Below the pieces are notes generated by a model. That model saw only the letters and a program-made list of their open reading frames with translations. It was not told where the DNA came from and did no database searches. 64,000 bases of DNA from Centroberyx gerrardi. Its lineage: Eukaryota; Chordata; Actinopteri; Beryciformes; Berycidae. The position numbers and the translations under genes are program-made. The stretch covers positions 16,190,480-16,254,479 of the forward strand of contig NC_136010.1 in the NCBI RefSeq assembly GCF_048128805.1, read 5' to 3'. Positions 1 to 13,260 of this stretch are shown here, one piece after another (positions within the stretch are counted from its first letter, which is position 1; every line of letters starts with the position of its first letter).

Positions 1-341
1 AGAGGGCTTCCTGTGAGAGTCAGGCGTTGCCCCACTAACAGAAATCACTCAGTGAAAAACAAACCATGTGTCTTCAATCACAGAGAAGAAAATATTAATA
101 TCACAAATTACTAGTTTTGAAAGTGGGTGCATAATTTTGATTTTTTTGTTCAACACTGCCTTCCTCACCCATCTGTAAGCGTAGCACCTAAGGGTGTTAT
201 ATGCCTCTTTTCTAACCTAATGCAGCACTAAGTGATGTGCGGCTGTTGAATGTACCTTGCCTAGTCTAAAAACTGACACTATACTTGGTAGGTGTCACAG
301 AAACTGGGTTGTAAATCAGGTGGACCGTTATAGTACTGTAC

Positions 342-995
342 CTGCAGCTCACACCAGGCAACTTCCACCCAGGTCTCTGTATCCAGGCCCTTATAGACAG
401 TCTTGAAGGACCCTCGCCCCAGCTCAATATCAAACTTGAGGAACCTTCCTCCTGGAGATGTGGAGACTGCTTTCATCTCGGCCTCCTCCTCGTTCTCCTC
501 GCTTGCTGCTTTAACAGCGGTTTTACCGCCATCGCTGCATGTAACATTCAATGCATCTCCACCTTTCTCCTTCTCCTCATCAGCACTGGCGCTCTCTGTC
601 GCACTGTCTTTTTGCCCACCTTGACTTTCAGTGCTAGAACCCTCCTGTATCCTGGACCTAGTCCCCCGTGTCCTGTCAACTATTGTGCGCAGGTTTATAT
701 TTAGGATCTTACTCCTGTTATCACATTCTGGTGCTTCAAAAGCCTGCTCATCTGAGTCCGAGAACCACAGACTTCTCCTGATGAATCGCTGATGCACAAT
801 CCGCTGATAATTGGAGGGAGGGTATGCACTGGGGTCACTCCCACCTCTGACTACTGTTGAGGAGTCCACGCTATTGACATTTCCATCACCGATGGTCTCA
901 TATATATTTATGTTGAGTTCACATTGAGAGTTAGGTACAGATGGATATTTCAGTCCCTGGGAGGCCTCGGAGTTTGAGTCAGCCCCCGGCTCCAT
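342..995 (-). CDS. wnk2: WNK2 serine/threonine kinase, first coding exon (partial gene)
   Basis: This exon encodes 218 residues and ends at a consensus donor (CAG|gtac). The start codon has an excellent Kozak context (ACCATGG), and an in-frame TAA lies two codons further upstream, so the N-terminus is secure. Residues 1-170 are acidic and low in complexity. They include an [12 protein letters not shown] motif resembling the RRSVVESDQEE segment of mammalian WNK2. The end of the exon is the start of the kinase domain: glycine-rich loop [11 protein letters not shown], then VEVAWCELQ. The Cys in VAWC stands where other kinases have the catalytic Lys, and the loop Lys (GSFK) replaces it, which defines the WNK family. 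Known role: WNKs activate SPAK/OSR1 and so control cation-chloride cotransport. The remaining exons lie left of position 1. WNK1 is the main alternative, but the ninj1-card19-susd3-fgd3 neighbours favour wnk2. Confidence 0.93.
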
Positions 996-2300
996 GGTGA
1001 TTTAAAAGTTCAGTCACTTTGGTTCCCAGGTGATATCTGCCATGGCTAGACTTCCCAACACTGAGATTTAGAGCTGAATACCTGCAGCGCCCACTCGGTG
1101 ACGCAGTTTGCCAGCAAAGGCCCGTATCAACACTGGGCTGGACGACATAGACGATGTTTCACTCGATCACAAGAGCTGCAAAAGAAATATAGCGAGTTAG
1201 AGACACAAAATCCAATAATTCCTGGTTTGCAAGATACTGAAAATGTAACGTTGAAGACATTTGCTGAGGTTATGCGTGTCCGTTGTAGCAGAGTGCAAGT
1301 TAGTTCCCCGTGTCATGAAAAGCAAGTGGATGAGGAGACAAGCCCATGAGTTGAAAGAAAAGATTGTTAGCAGGAACCATCATCAGTAAGAGCCAGGTGC
1401 ATGAAAAACTGACAAGCTGGCTCGGACGACATTAGCCGATTCATAAATAACGTTTGCTAGCTACCAACTGTCACCATTCGGCTATTAGCATTTAACGTTA
1501 CACATTAACGTTACAGTTATATTGAGCAACATAGGGAAAGGAGACACGACTTACCAAATTAAATGGGAGGAAAACCAGCCAAACAACCTGGCTGAACTCA
1601 CGCCAGCACAGCACAGGCTGACCTGCCAGTGCCAGTAGCTGTTACTAGGAAAACCTCGCTAACGTTAGCTGATAGTCCACGACAAAAGGTGGACTTTTAA
1701 ACGCACTATCTATACATCCTCATTTCCAGGGACAGCGCACAACTTAGGGTTCAATTCGCTCTCGGTTAACTACACACAGACCCCATGAAGAAAAATGTTG
1801 GCGAATGTGTGATTTATCTCCTTCCAAGTCCTCGCATCCCTCTCCTCGGTGTGATAAAAAGCGAGGACGATGCCGAGTCTTTTCAGTGTTTCTTCGTAGC
1901 TGCTGTGTGTGAAGCGTGCAGTTAGCGACCAGTCGGTTTTGAAGCGTGGGCCGCGTTGAGAAACGGCAGAATTCAGTTTGCCTGTCGTCCCCTCAGCAAT
2001 TAATTTACGTGGACAACTGTTTCACTCGTCACCGTCTCTCCACGCTCGGTTAATATGCCGGTGAGAGGCACAAATGTGTTTCCCATTCAGCCTGCTTGGT
2101 TCCACGCCCCTGGTAACGACCGGAGGACCACCCAATCAAACAGCACGTTGTGACAGCCTGGAGAGCCACGACCTCATGCTGCGCTGTGCATCAGCAAGGC
2201 TTAAACATATTTAACACGAAAAGACAAACAGCAGTCGAGAATTTGTGTAACTAAAAAGCAAAGCGGCCGGAAAGCGGTCAAAAGGTATAAAATCCACGTA
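996..2300 (-). promoter_or_regulatory. Probable wnk2 5'UTR and promoter region
   Basis: This is the sequence immediately upstream of the wnk2 start codon. Roughly 1760-2110 is noticeably richer in CpG than the AT-rich DNA that follows it (for example around 1860-1980), as expected for a vertebrate housekeeping-type promoter. No TATA box or initiator could be assigned. The region might also serve the divergent ninj1 gene. The assignment rests on position and composition only. Confidence 0.4.
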
Positions 2301-3633
2301 ACGTTAGTCGCTTGTAAAAATGTCTCTCACGCCCTCCGCAGCCTCCTCGAATCGTCTGTCTCTGTTTCTCTGTCTCTTAGTGACTCTCAAACAGAGCTCA
2401 GTAGGCTACTGCACAAAGGAGGACTTAATAAAAAATATTATTACTATCATTATCATTATTATTATTATTATTGTTGTTGTTATACTTATTATAATTATTA
2501 TTATGTCACCCTAATAGAACAACTCTAGATGTCTACTATGTCAAATAGGCTTGGGTGTTGCATGTAGCTAGGTCTCGTCCCCACTTCCCAAAGCGCCTTA
2601 CAACGGATCTAGACTTTGCGACTGTATTCTCAGACCTATAATTTATGGGGAAATGATGAACAGGAGCATCAGCAGAGGAAGTGGGACAGAGGTAAGACAT
2701 CTGAGGATCTTTCTTCATAAGGGAAGCAAGTGAATGCCATAATCAGCCATACTAGGCTATTACAATAGGTTGTTGCAGCACACCGGTAATGCCGGGGGTT
2801 ATTGAGAGGTAACTTCCAGCCAGTCTTAAATTAAACTATCATGCCATACTGCGAAAAATAGGCTACATTTCGCATATTGTACAGAATAGCCTACGCTTAG
2901 AGATATGTTTCAATTTACAGGCTGCAAAATTGATTTGGAGCTGTAGATGAAATTCATTTGAAATATAGTTTGGGCTCTGGAAATACTTTTTCTTCCTTTA
3001 AGCTATTGATTGTAGGCATATTCAACATATATTTTAGTCACTCAAACTACATTTTGAATGAATGTGAATCCATAAAATTATTTATTGGCCATTTTTGTAT
3101 ATCTTGAAATATGTCTCAATATATTCAGAAGTGGGCCTATATGTGAAATGAGAATAATAGTCTATTGCTATGGTAAGTTGTAGGTTGCACCTAATTTGGG
3201 GAATATTTTGATGCCATTACATGCTTTGCTTATCAAATTCTTTCTTGCAACCACTGTAGATATGTTCAAGTAGATATACCTGCAATGGAGAATGGGGAAA
3301 ATAGAGTGATATTTAGAGATAGCCTAATGCAGAGATCCAACAAGTGACATGGTTTCTGAATTGTCATGCCATCTTCTGACATATCATGCATAATGAAGGG
3401 GAAATAATATGCAAATTTCATAAAACGAAAAAATAGGCTAAGTGGGATAAATTGCATGTCCACACAGAAAAAAAGTGAATTAAAAACGTTCAGAGAGAGA
3501 TCCTCATCCCTGTGCAGGCATGCCTACTTCGGGTTGGGTCAGATGACAGTCTGGTTCTGGTGGAGGAAAGTATTGTTGGCACCTGAGTGACCTTATGAAT
3601 AATGAATGCCCCCTTTGTTTCCAATTCACTGGC

Positions 3634-3636
<3 letters not shown>

Positions 3637-3694
<58 letters not shown>
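3637..3694. repeat. (CA)29 microsatellite
   Basis: Uninterrupted AC dinucleotide repeat of 58 bp, read directly. Confidence 0.97.
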
Positions 3695-3696
<2 letters not shown>

Positions 3697-6600
3697 AACG
3701 TTATCATAATGTCACCCCCACTTCATTCTGCAGCACTTTGGATTGTTGAGGGCCAACTGTTAACTTGATAGAGTGTTTATTGTGTTTTATGTGGTGGTTA
3801 AAGTTGCCATTTTCCAAGTTATTACAATATAGCCCCAGTTCAGAACTGCAATATGCTGCATCCATTTTTACAGGGCAAGGGAATGGGCTTTTACTGAGCC
3901 ATCTCTACGGTCACTGTCCTAATAGCTCCATTTAATTTCGCAGAGATGTGTATGTGTGTGTGTTTGAGAGAGAGAGGGGAGAGAGAGCGAGAGACCTTGG
4001 CAGCCAGAGACATTTCCCTGCGACTGTCAGAGCTCAGCCAACAGATGCAGAATGGAATATCCTTACGCTCGATAAAATGAGCAATTGGTGTCATTTACAA
4101 TGTGTCTCCCAACAGCGTGAGTCAATACGATAGGAATCAATCCATGGGTGTTTTGTGGACAGCAGACTTAATGCAGACTTTCCACAGGTTTCTAATTCCT
4201 CTGCTGACACATTCCTCAGCTTTCCTAGCTCATCTTTTCGTCTCCGTTTCTTTCTTGCTGTCTGATTATTACTAGCCGTTACACTGCGACTTTGTCTGGA
4301 ATGAGCAACTGTTTCATTCCCTGAGTGCCATAGCGGGATACAACGTACCGTGAGAAAGCCATGTTTGCTTTGCAGTGTGTAAGGCTGTAAAACTAAAAGC
4401 CCAACAGAGAATCATGGAAATTAGATTTACAGTTGGGTCGATCCCCCACTGGAAGAGGGCCAGTTTGAGGTGAACGAGAGAAGGAGGCTGCTGATGGGAC
4501 TTGATGGATGGAGAGCAAAGAAGTGCTGATGTATGAAGAAAGAAAAAAAAAAAAAGAAAGACCAAAGGGAAACACACACCCATGCAGTTGCAGAGGCAGG
4601 CTCATTTGCTTGTTCATCATATCCAGGAACTAAACAATACATGCAGCATCCCACCATGCCTTGATGTCTTGCATTGTTGCTGCAAAGAGCTTTCTACATC
4701 TTGTCTGATACAGAACTAACTGGAAAGAAATTAGTCATGGCATACTCCCACAGTAATTGACGTACCAGTAATTTAGCTTGGGTAACAAACTGACTAACTG
4801 TGATCAATTGCCACTATACTGTGATGATGTGGGGAAAAGCTTAGGATTAGGTGAGCATTCAACAAGAAGTTGAATGGGTTCATTTCTCTTGCTTGGAAGT
4901 CAGCCAGAAATGTAGCTGGCATTAGAATACACATTGAAAAAGTGCTGATATGGTTACATTAAGTTTTAGGTTTGGATTCAATCTTAGCTGTAGACCTTTA
5001 GCTCACCAAGCAGAAATCACTGCCTGTAGCAGTGCCTCGGTAGGGTCTTGTAGATCAAAGCAGGTGATCTTCTGTGCTGAAACTGGTTGCAGGGAAGTCA
5101 TTATGACAGTTATGATGGGATTGGTGCTGTGGGGCTGCAGTGACAAAGCTTCATTCACACCTGAGTGAAAGGGTGGTGGGTTGCTATGGAGGAGAAGGAG
5201 GACAGAGTCTGACACCGACACCCTGGGACTTTCTTTGAACCACTATCACTTACCCACATAGGAAGGAACAAGTGACACCTGAAATGATCCCTAATCTAAT
5301 TCACGGGATATAAGGATGTTAGGATATTGTTAGCTACTGTTAGCCTATATCTACTTGAGATTCCACAGTCAAGGCCTGAGAGGCAATACAGACTTAAAAC
5401 AACTTCCTCTATCTCTCGCTCTCTTTCTCTATCCCCCGACACCCTCCTCCTGCTCTCTCTCTTCAGGGGGTCCCATGAGTCTATTTCAGACAAGGAATGC
5501 ACTTTGAATAATTCATCACAAAAATAAGCATTGAACACTAGGACCAGTGGAGAGCAATTGACTTAATGAGAACCTTTGGTTTTTAGGTTGGGCAAAAAAA
5601 CAATGGATCTGTAGTGGCTGGGTGATTGACGAGCGCGCTGCCTCTCAAACGGGAAAATAAAAGTCAGCGCAAATATGCAAATGTGGGCTGTGTTCCATGT
5701 TTTTCAATTTTAAGTGTATTCAAATGAAGGCCTGAATCAGTTGTATCCTGTAATTTGGGTTTTCAAGTGTGTAGCATTTTTTTTGCACTCACGGCTGGAT
5801 AATATACTATACTGTAGCCTATATTCACAAACACGTCTTTCTGAAGAACACGGCTCCTCTGCTGTAATGAATTAGTAGTGATCCTAGGTTGTAAATTCAG
5901 CAATATGACATCAGTGGACAGCAGGACTAATCTTGAGTAATAGCATGGACTAACCTCACTCTGGGTCGCCCGGTTTATTTGTCACAAAGAGTATTGGGAA
6001 GTCAAGAAAGAGCACTACATATTTGTCAGTGAACTGTGGAGAAAATTCATGTGCTGTGTTACTGGACATACTGACTGCACTTTTAAGGATAGACCATTCA
6101 AACCTGTGATCTCACAACAGCCATTATCTGACTAAGGTCTGTTGACAGGGGGATAAAGGGCTGTCTTTGAAAAGCCTGTGTTCAGTGTTTGAGAGCAAAA
6201 TGGGCGACCCTGACACGTCATGACAGTGTACCATTTGTGGCGTTTGGCACAAGTCACTGTCACAAGGGCACTATACCGCGTCGCATTGCCTTTCTCATGG
6301 AATGTAGGGAAACATGTTTTGGAGAGTTGTTTATTCCTTGTCATGAGTTGTTTTGTGTGGCATTGTGGCTCCTGAGTGAAGAGGGGTTGGAGAAAGCTCA
6401 GGAAGACATTTTTTGAAGCTGTTGTTCGGTTGTCTCCGCAATGTTCACCTGGGGCTAAGCCAAATAATGAAATGTAAAATAATAGGCCAAATGAGGAACT
6501 TGGCAAGTGACACATGCAACCCATGTGCTAAAAAGCAATGGCTTATTAAGAGAACAGCTTGTCAGGTAGTTATCACACAAGATTGAAACAACTCATCAAA

Positions 6601-7491
6601 ATAATTATTGCAGCCAGGCCACTAACACAAGCCCCCACCCCCACCTCCTACACACACACACACACACACACACACCATCACCATCACCACACTTACTTAC
6701 TACTTTACATCAATTACGCCATGCCAACTGATTGTTGTATATCTCCTAAAGGCATGGTAATTCAGCTGTACCCTGTAGCAAATTAGAGGGTGCTGCTCTT
6801 TTCTCTCTCCACAAACACAACATCTCTGTTTCCGCCCCCCTTGTCTCTATTCCTGGAGCGGAGGGAAGATGGTCCATACCAGCTCTGTGGTTCAGTTCAT
6901 CTCTGACACTTTAAAAGTCTGCTCTCTCTGCAGCTGCAGGGGTGGGGTGAGTGAAAAAACGGGAAGGCTACAAGGTTGAGGAAGAGAATCGACAACGCTG
7001 CTGATCATTTCATGTGAGCAGAGAGTGGACTGGCCTTGAAATGGCAAAATCTTCACGGATGGTGCTCAGCTGTGCAGGCATTCGATCCGCAGGTCCAGAT
7101 GGGCATTCATTCAGCAGCAGTGGTTCCAATTAAGAAGTACTTTCATCATTTTAAAACAGAGCAATTACTTTTTTATCAACAAGCAGACTGTTTACTCTGC
7201 ATCCCTGTTGGCAGAGTACATGTTGTTCTCTTTAAGGTACAGAGTTCACTGGGACAGAGTGGACACACAAAAAACAGTTACGCTTTCATTACATCATCAC
7301 TCATGATAGAATCAATATTTCAAGCAAATGATTGAATTTCCTCACACAAGCATGCTGTCATCCCATAGTATTATTACATTCACGTAACCAACTGCTGGTC
7401 CCCCACAGATGAGATGTAGCCTAGCAAAGTGATTTCCAAAGTTTGGGTCAGTAACCAAAGGTTGGTCATGGGAAGATTAAAATGACTCCCA

Positions 7492-7623
7492 CTTTGTGGA
7501 CACTTATCCAAAGCGCATTACAATCCTCTGAATGTGTACAATATTAGCATGGGTAGCCTCAGCGGGAATAAAATTCTTAACACTACTGGTGTTAGTGCCA
7601 TCCTCTACCCACTGAGTGACAGG
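7492..7623 (-). mobile_element. Degenerate tRNA-derived SINE copy
   Basis: Read on the minus strand, the unit begins with ACTCAGTGGGTAGAGGATGG, which resembles a tRNA D-arm with its A-box (CTCAGTTGGTAGAGC), and continues through a decayed B-box-like stretch. On the plus strand it carries the block TATCCAAAGCGCATTACA. A second copy at 31134-31262 shares the same order of blocks: TCCAAAGC, then CTCAGTGGGAA or CTCAGCGGGAA, then GTGTTAG.GCCAT, then ACTGA. This architecture is typical of tRNA-related SINEs scattered through teleost genomes. Both copies are diverged and no target-site duplication could be assigned. Confidence 0.6.
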
Positions 7624-8442
7624 AAATACCTAAATAACTCCCTAAATTATTCTGCTCCTTCCCAAGTCTCTGTGATTTAAGTAATATAAAAAAAAAATAC
7701 AGTGTGCTAGGGTGAATTTTGCTAGATGCTCTGCAACACCACTTTTGTGTTGTGTTATTTATAAAATGTGTGTCCTCAGAGAAAGGGCTTCAAAACCTCT
7801 GGCCAAACAGAAAGACTTAGATTCATAGAAAGTTCCCCCGCAGGACATGACCCAATGGTCACAGCATCACTCACTACCAGTATGTTTATAAACACAAGAC
7901 AGACACACTGCTTTGATTTTGAACGTGAACAAACAGATCGTGCAGTTCAGTGGAATCGGGTGAAGAGAGTGCAGCTCAGGCTCGCAGAAACACATGAGCT
8001 CATAGCTTGCTGAAATTTGCACTTAGCATAGGGTTAGGAAGTGAGGAAGTGTGCATACTGTATGTGATCATCTGAGACAGTGCTTAATGGAAAGCCTTAC
8101 GTACTCCACATGGATGTCCATGTTCGCCACGTGTTAATGGGACTGTTAGTGTGTCATCTCTTCGCTCTACTAATGGATCTGTTGTCAAAGGTCATTCTTC
8201 CATAATGGGTGGGTGTTGTACTAATGAGGCTAGTATGATAACCATATCCTCACCATTAATGTACAGGAAAGCACTAAGTTAGTGTTAGCCACAACAACAT
8301 GTTGTCTTGTCTCTCAATGGGAAAACAAAATATAGCATAGAACATACTGCCTTACTTCCATTGATAAAGACTTCCAAGAATTTTCTCATAGCCATACATG
8401 TTATCTCTGTGTCAGTGAGTTTCTGTCTCCTCATGTCCCTAG

Positions 8443-9973
8443 GCCCCGCATCCAGACGACTGGCCCGACAGCCCATCCCCTCTGAATATGAACCACTATG
8501 CCAATAAGAAGAGTGCAGCTGAGAGCATGCTGGACGTGGCTCTGCTGATGGCCAACGCCTCCCAGCTGAAGGCAGTGCTGGAGCAGGGGTCAGACTTCTA
8601 CCTTTACATCCCCATCATCACCCTCATCACCATCTCCCTCTGTCTGCAGATCACTGTTGGGGTCCTGCTCATCTTCATAGGTGAGAGAGTCAATAGCGTC
8701 TTTTGTGTTTTTCATATACCAGAGGTGCCTTTGTTTGTTGTCTGGCAAGCTTCACGTCTTTCAACCTCCATTTGCCCTTTTGTGTTTCATCTTCTTCACC
8801 CTCTCCCTCAGAGAGACTGTAGCCTTATTATGTACCACCTCCTGCCCTCTAATACACCCCCTTCACCACTGTCAAGTCCACTGTCTCCTGACAAACAACC
8901 GTAACCATAGCAACCAGACCTGCCAATAGGTCAGAGTTCACTGTGTTTGAGTGCTGCTGTCAGCATTCGTGGGAGGTGAGTTTAGTTGTGTGTTGCTGTG
9001 TGTGTGTGTGAGCATGTGTACATGTCCATGTCTATGAATGTCTTGCAGTAAAAAAAAAATGGCAAGGAAGCACCTAATTAAAATGAAAAAGTGCCATCTA
9101 TTCCCACATCCAGTGATTTCAAGGATCTCTGCATTGAACAGACGGCAGCATCTGTGGTGGACAAAACAGGTCCTTTAAATCAGGAAGATGGGCTCGGATG
9201 CTAAATATCAATATAGGTTAGACTGCAATTAATTTTCCTCCGACAGACTGAACAGAAGGTCAATGAACTTTAGCCGGGTCATTATGTGCTTTAACTCATC
9301 TCAGCTCTAACAGGACTATATGGAGGAATCTTTTAATCTCGTCAGCATCCTCTCTGTATTTGAGAAGGAACTATCTATGAAGTATCAATATCCAGTTTTC
9401 CCTCATACATTATCACACTATATCCGCTCAGAGAGAGTAATTGTCCTTCTTGTGCTGTTAAGGTTTAGAACCAAAGAGATAAAGCAATCCTTAACATCCT
9501 TAAATCCTTACAAATAATCAATAATGTATGACTGTTAAGTATTTTAAGCCCCCTATTCTTCTTTGGTTTAGTTTCATTCCTAGAAATTGCTGTAATTACT
9601 TGAGCCTCTCTTTCTGTATATTTCAACATGGCTTGTCTTGAAATGGAACTACAATAGAGAGATGTCAGTTGTGTTCAATTTGTTCTATATTCAAACGAAT
9701 TATCACCCAGAATAAGATTTACACATTCAATAAGCATTTTAAAAGGATCATGTGTCAGAAAGAAGGTCAGTCAGCACGTGAGAGTCATCACACATTCGTT
9801 CACACTTGCCCCCTTTGACCCTCAGTCACTCACTCGTCCATCCCCCAAATCCTCTGACCCATCCCCCCCAACAGCCCGGTCCTCCCCTCCTGCTCCTGTG
9901 GGTCCAGCTCTGGCTCTATGTAATGGAGCCAGTGGTGCGTACTGTGAGTGGCCTACATACCACCCCCCCCCCT

Positions 9974-10011
<38 letters not shown>

Positions 10012-11060
10012 CTCAGGCAGGTCAGATACACACTCAGTCAGGCACACAGGCGGGGGTCCTTACACCGTTTAACCTCTGTTAATCTGCCACAAACACACAC
10101 ACACACACACACACACATACTGTATGTACACACATCATGTGGCCGCATAGTCACAGCCACTGTATACCCCCTCACACACTCATCACACACACATCACATC
10201 ACATCACATCACACATCATATGACACCTGCAACTCATAGATGGCTTTTTCCCTGAATTTCCTTAATCACTCCTTTATTTTACATTATTCATAGGCCGATC
10301 CCTATGATGATGACAACATGGATTAGTTGCTATGTCATTATGAAAACATCAGTTTCTGTGTAGGTCAACGTTATAAAACTGACATTGAGCAGAAACTCAC
10401 TGAAGTAGTGTTATATGTCAAATGTAAGCTTGCCTTGACGAGTTCCAGTCCTCACTGTATTGTTCTTGCTGTGCGCTTTGAGTCAGATGTTACTTGTCAG
10501 ATGCTTTATTGTCTCAAAAGAACAAAGAAATTATTTCTCCGCCAGTCTTACATTATTAAATCCACAATGATAGATTATGGCTTAAGAATGACAAGGATGC
10601 CTTCCAGATATTTGATGGCGTTTGGATGCATAGTAGAAAGTCAGTAACAGTATATTGCTTTAACCTCATGTGGCCCTTATCACACATAAACATTTGATAC
10701 TCTGCATATTTTTGGGTTCAATCGTTGACATTTTGGGGTCTCAGCACCCAGAATCACGTATTCACGGATTTATGGTTGACAGTAAACCAGCGTGTCATGA
10801 TGAACTGGCTTAAGTCCCAGAATAGTATAGCGGAGACTGTTGACAGTTGATTCGACTTTCATCGAGTGTGTGTGTTTGTGTGTGTTGTTAAAGTACATTT
10901 CCTATTTGTGTCCCCAGTTCGGTGGAACCTGAATGATGAGCAAAAGCATTGGAGGCTGAACATTATGGAAAACCTGGCCACAGGCCTGGTGTTTATCATA
11001 GTGGTCGTCAATGTCTTCATCACTGCCTTTGGAGTCCAGAGGCCCAACCGCGGTGGCTGA
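8443..11060 (+). CDS. ninj1: Ninjurin-1, coding exons 2 and 3 (first coding exon not found)
   Basis: Two exons join in frame: 8443-8680 (acceptor ccctag, donor G|gtgaga, 1-nt overhang) and 10918-11060 (acceptor ccccag, stop TGA at 11058-11060). Together they give 126 residues starting APHPDDWPDSP, after an upstream exon that ends in phase 0. The ninjurin core is clear: MNHYANKKSAAESMLDVALL (amphipathic helices), a first membrane segment YIPIITLITISLCLQITVGV, and a second, NLATGLVFIIVVVNVFITAF, then a short tail ending RPNRGG. Known role: NINJ1 oligomerises in the plasma membrane and drives its rupture during lytic cell death; it was first described as an adhesion protein. The NKKSAAESML wording and the neighbours card19, susd3 and wnk2 favour ninj1 over ninj2. 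About 25-30 N-terminal residues are missing from this model. Confidence 0.93.
9975..10009. repeat. (CA)n microsatellite in ninj1 intron
   Basis: About 17 CA units directly after a poly-C stretch. A second, shorter CA tract follows at 10093-10117 and a CATCA-like pentanucleotide run at about 10188-10215, all inside the ninj1 intron. Confidence 0.95.
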
Positions 11061-13026
11061 GCAGGTCCAAAACACACGCAGGTATTCTCCCTAATCGTTA
11101 CCTGTTTAATAATCATGTAAATAACCCAATTTATGTTTTAGCTCAAGAAAAGAGATAGCCCTGTTGAACAGTCATTTCTGTTGCTTTTATTATGTATTTT
11201 TACCTGTTTTAAGTTTATAGTGTCTTATTTCCTGTTTTGATTAGAGGGGCTTTTATTTTGAAAACAACTCTCTGGTACTTACCTAGTTCCTACTGCGCGC
11301 AACAGTAGACAGGAGAAACGGTAAAATGAAAGCACATACAGTGAAACGTTTAATGTATTAGCACCCCCCGAAGAGGCACAAGCTCTTATGTTGATTTTTG
11401 GGATTTCCAATAAATATGAAATCATCAGTTCAAGTGTCAGACCATCTTTCGGTGGGATATGCTACAAATCACATTCATCATTTTCTCTCATACCCTCTCT
11501 TTCCATCTTTCTCTACCTCTCTCTCCCTCTCTCCACAAACAGATGTTTTTTTTCCTCCTATTCTTCTTTTCTCCATTTTGCTCCTATAGACATTCATGTA
11601 GTCAGCATGTTTTTAGTCTCCTCATCTCCTGACCTTAACAGTCCCCTACCTGACCCACAAACACACTGACCTTTCCAAGCCCCCGGAGAAACTTCCACCA
11701 GAGAACAACTCGCGCAAAAATCCAACTCCTGTTCATTTACCAGAAAATCATTGTCCTCCACCACTGCAGGGATGGAGAGAACGAGAGAGAAACAGTGCTA
11801 GTGACAAAGGGGTCTGGTACGTAAACAACACAGCGTTTGTTCCTCGCGGACAAACAGGAAAGCGGAGACAACAACAGTCGGGGACATGTGACCTCACACT
11901 GTCTGTCTCCTTCCCTGCCCCTGAGTTACCCCCAGCATGGGCCAGACAGAAATGCACACCCACACCCACACACACACACACACGCATCAAGACACCCCCA
12001 CGCACGCAGACACGACACAGATACACGCACGTTTCAATTTTTAATAACATTCATGAGGCTGAAGCAAGACGTCACGGGTCGTCTCCAGACAGCTTGAACC
12101 AGCAGGTTTAATAGATGCTGAGCACATGTATGGAGGGCAGGGTGTGCCTCATCTGACTCAAAACTCTGACCCACTTCCACAGGTTTAACCTTACCGACAT
12201 ATCTGCGTCCAACCGCACACGTCATGCCTCACGTTTAATTATAACGATGTTTGGTTGTGCCATGTCTCTATACTATGAGTAGGGCAACGTCTGTGGTTCT
12301 CTGGCCCAGCGGTCGGTGAGTCAGAGAATAAACGCAGCACATATCCAAGCACAACTGCTTGTTAAAATGGAGGCCTTAATTAGACAGTGTTTCAGCGCTG
12401 TCACTGAAACCTCAATTAGAGCCCGAGCATCTAACACTGTTTTTATACACTTCAATGGTTTAACACAGCAGTATAAGAACAATTTAAGTATTGTCTGTTC
12501 ATCTGTTCCGCATAATTGTTAAATACGTGATGAACGTCTTAACGTCCGAAACTATAATTTCCACAACGTAATCTTGACAAAGCACCGTTCAAATGACAAA
12601 CTAACGTCACAATTCTATCCTTTTCCTCCTCCACAACTATCATTGGTAACCGTGGAAACAGCCAGACGGGCCAAGAACCAGATTGATGACACACACAGCT
12701 CCACTCAGGGCTGATCCATAGACTGATATATGAGCATAACGTATGTGCGTGGCTCCTACATCTCTGGCTCTATCTCTGCGCAGCATCCCTGAAGTGCAAC
12801 AAACTGGCTCCGCAGGGGGTCTAACATCAGAAGATGCTGTTGCATTCAGATGATCAGTGAGCAGTTTCATGTCTTTTTGAAGCAGGACTATTAATAGCTC
12901 CCTCGTGGGAATGTGGATGCTGGTATTCAAACTGAACAATCACCCCGGTGACACCTCCAACTCCCTCTCGCCCCTCCCCTCCCCTCCCACTCGCCCCCTC
13001 TCTGATCCATCTCCCTCTCTTTACAG

Positions 13027-13260
13027 AGAAGACAGAGATGGGAATGTGCCGCTCAGTGCGGCAAAGCTCCTGAGATTGGACACCTGAGATCTACCTCACA
13101 ACTACGCACCACTTCTTCGCTGTGACTAATGTGCTGGTGATTCATTAATGTGAGAAATACTTGAATTGGCTCCAAGTGAGTATGAAATGCCCCCACCCTG
13201 CTTGCTAGTCGAGCTTGCTATTTCTTGAGCTGTCAAATAAACCTTTAAAATGATGTTTTA
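13027..13260 (+). other. ninj1: Probable terminal 3'UTR exon of ninj1 with AATAAA signal
   Basis: A pyrimidine-rich tract ends in ctctctttacag, a strong splice acceptor, just before 13027. The following 200 bp have no long open frame and contain AATAAA at 13236-13241. A possible donor (acgcag|gtattc) lies about 20 bp after the ninj1 stop codon, so the 3'UTR may be split here. This is inferred from splice and polyadenylation signals only. Confidence 0.45.

Larger units (their letters stand above)
2301..8442. other. Intergenic or ninj1 5' intron sequence, no secure exon
   Basis: This stretch is mostly AT-rich non-coding DNA. It holds an imperfect ATT run (about 2440-2505), a (CA)29 microsatellite (3637-3694), a short CA tract (6651-6674) and a SINE remnant (7492-7623). 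The missing first coding exon of ninj1 should lie here, or within the wnk2 5' flank, because the next ninj1 exon starts at 8443 in phase 0. One candidate of 13 codons, 2653-2691 plus strand, ends at a consensus donor (GAG|gtaaga) in the right phase, but nothing in its peptide identifies it as ninjurin. Confidence 0.5.

Noticed and set aside
2560-2610. CCAAAGCGCCTTACAA block resembling a third SINE copy
   Set aside because: Only this one block matches; the other SINE blocks are absent.
8681-8904. Continuation of the ninj1 frame past 8680
   Set aside because: The frame reads into the intron after the consensus donor gtgaga. The second transmembrane segment resumes only at 10918.
342-11060. wnk1-ninj2 identity for the first two genes
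   Set aside because: WNK1 and NINJ2 are also neighbours in vertebrates, but card19, susd3 and fgd3 follow here, which matches only the wnk2-ninj1 region.
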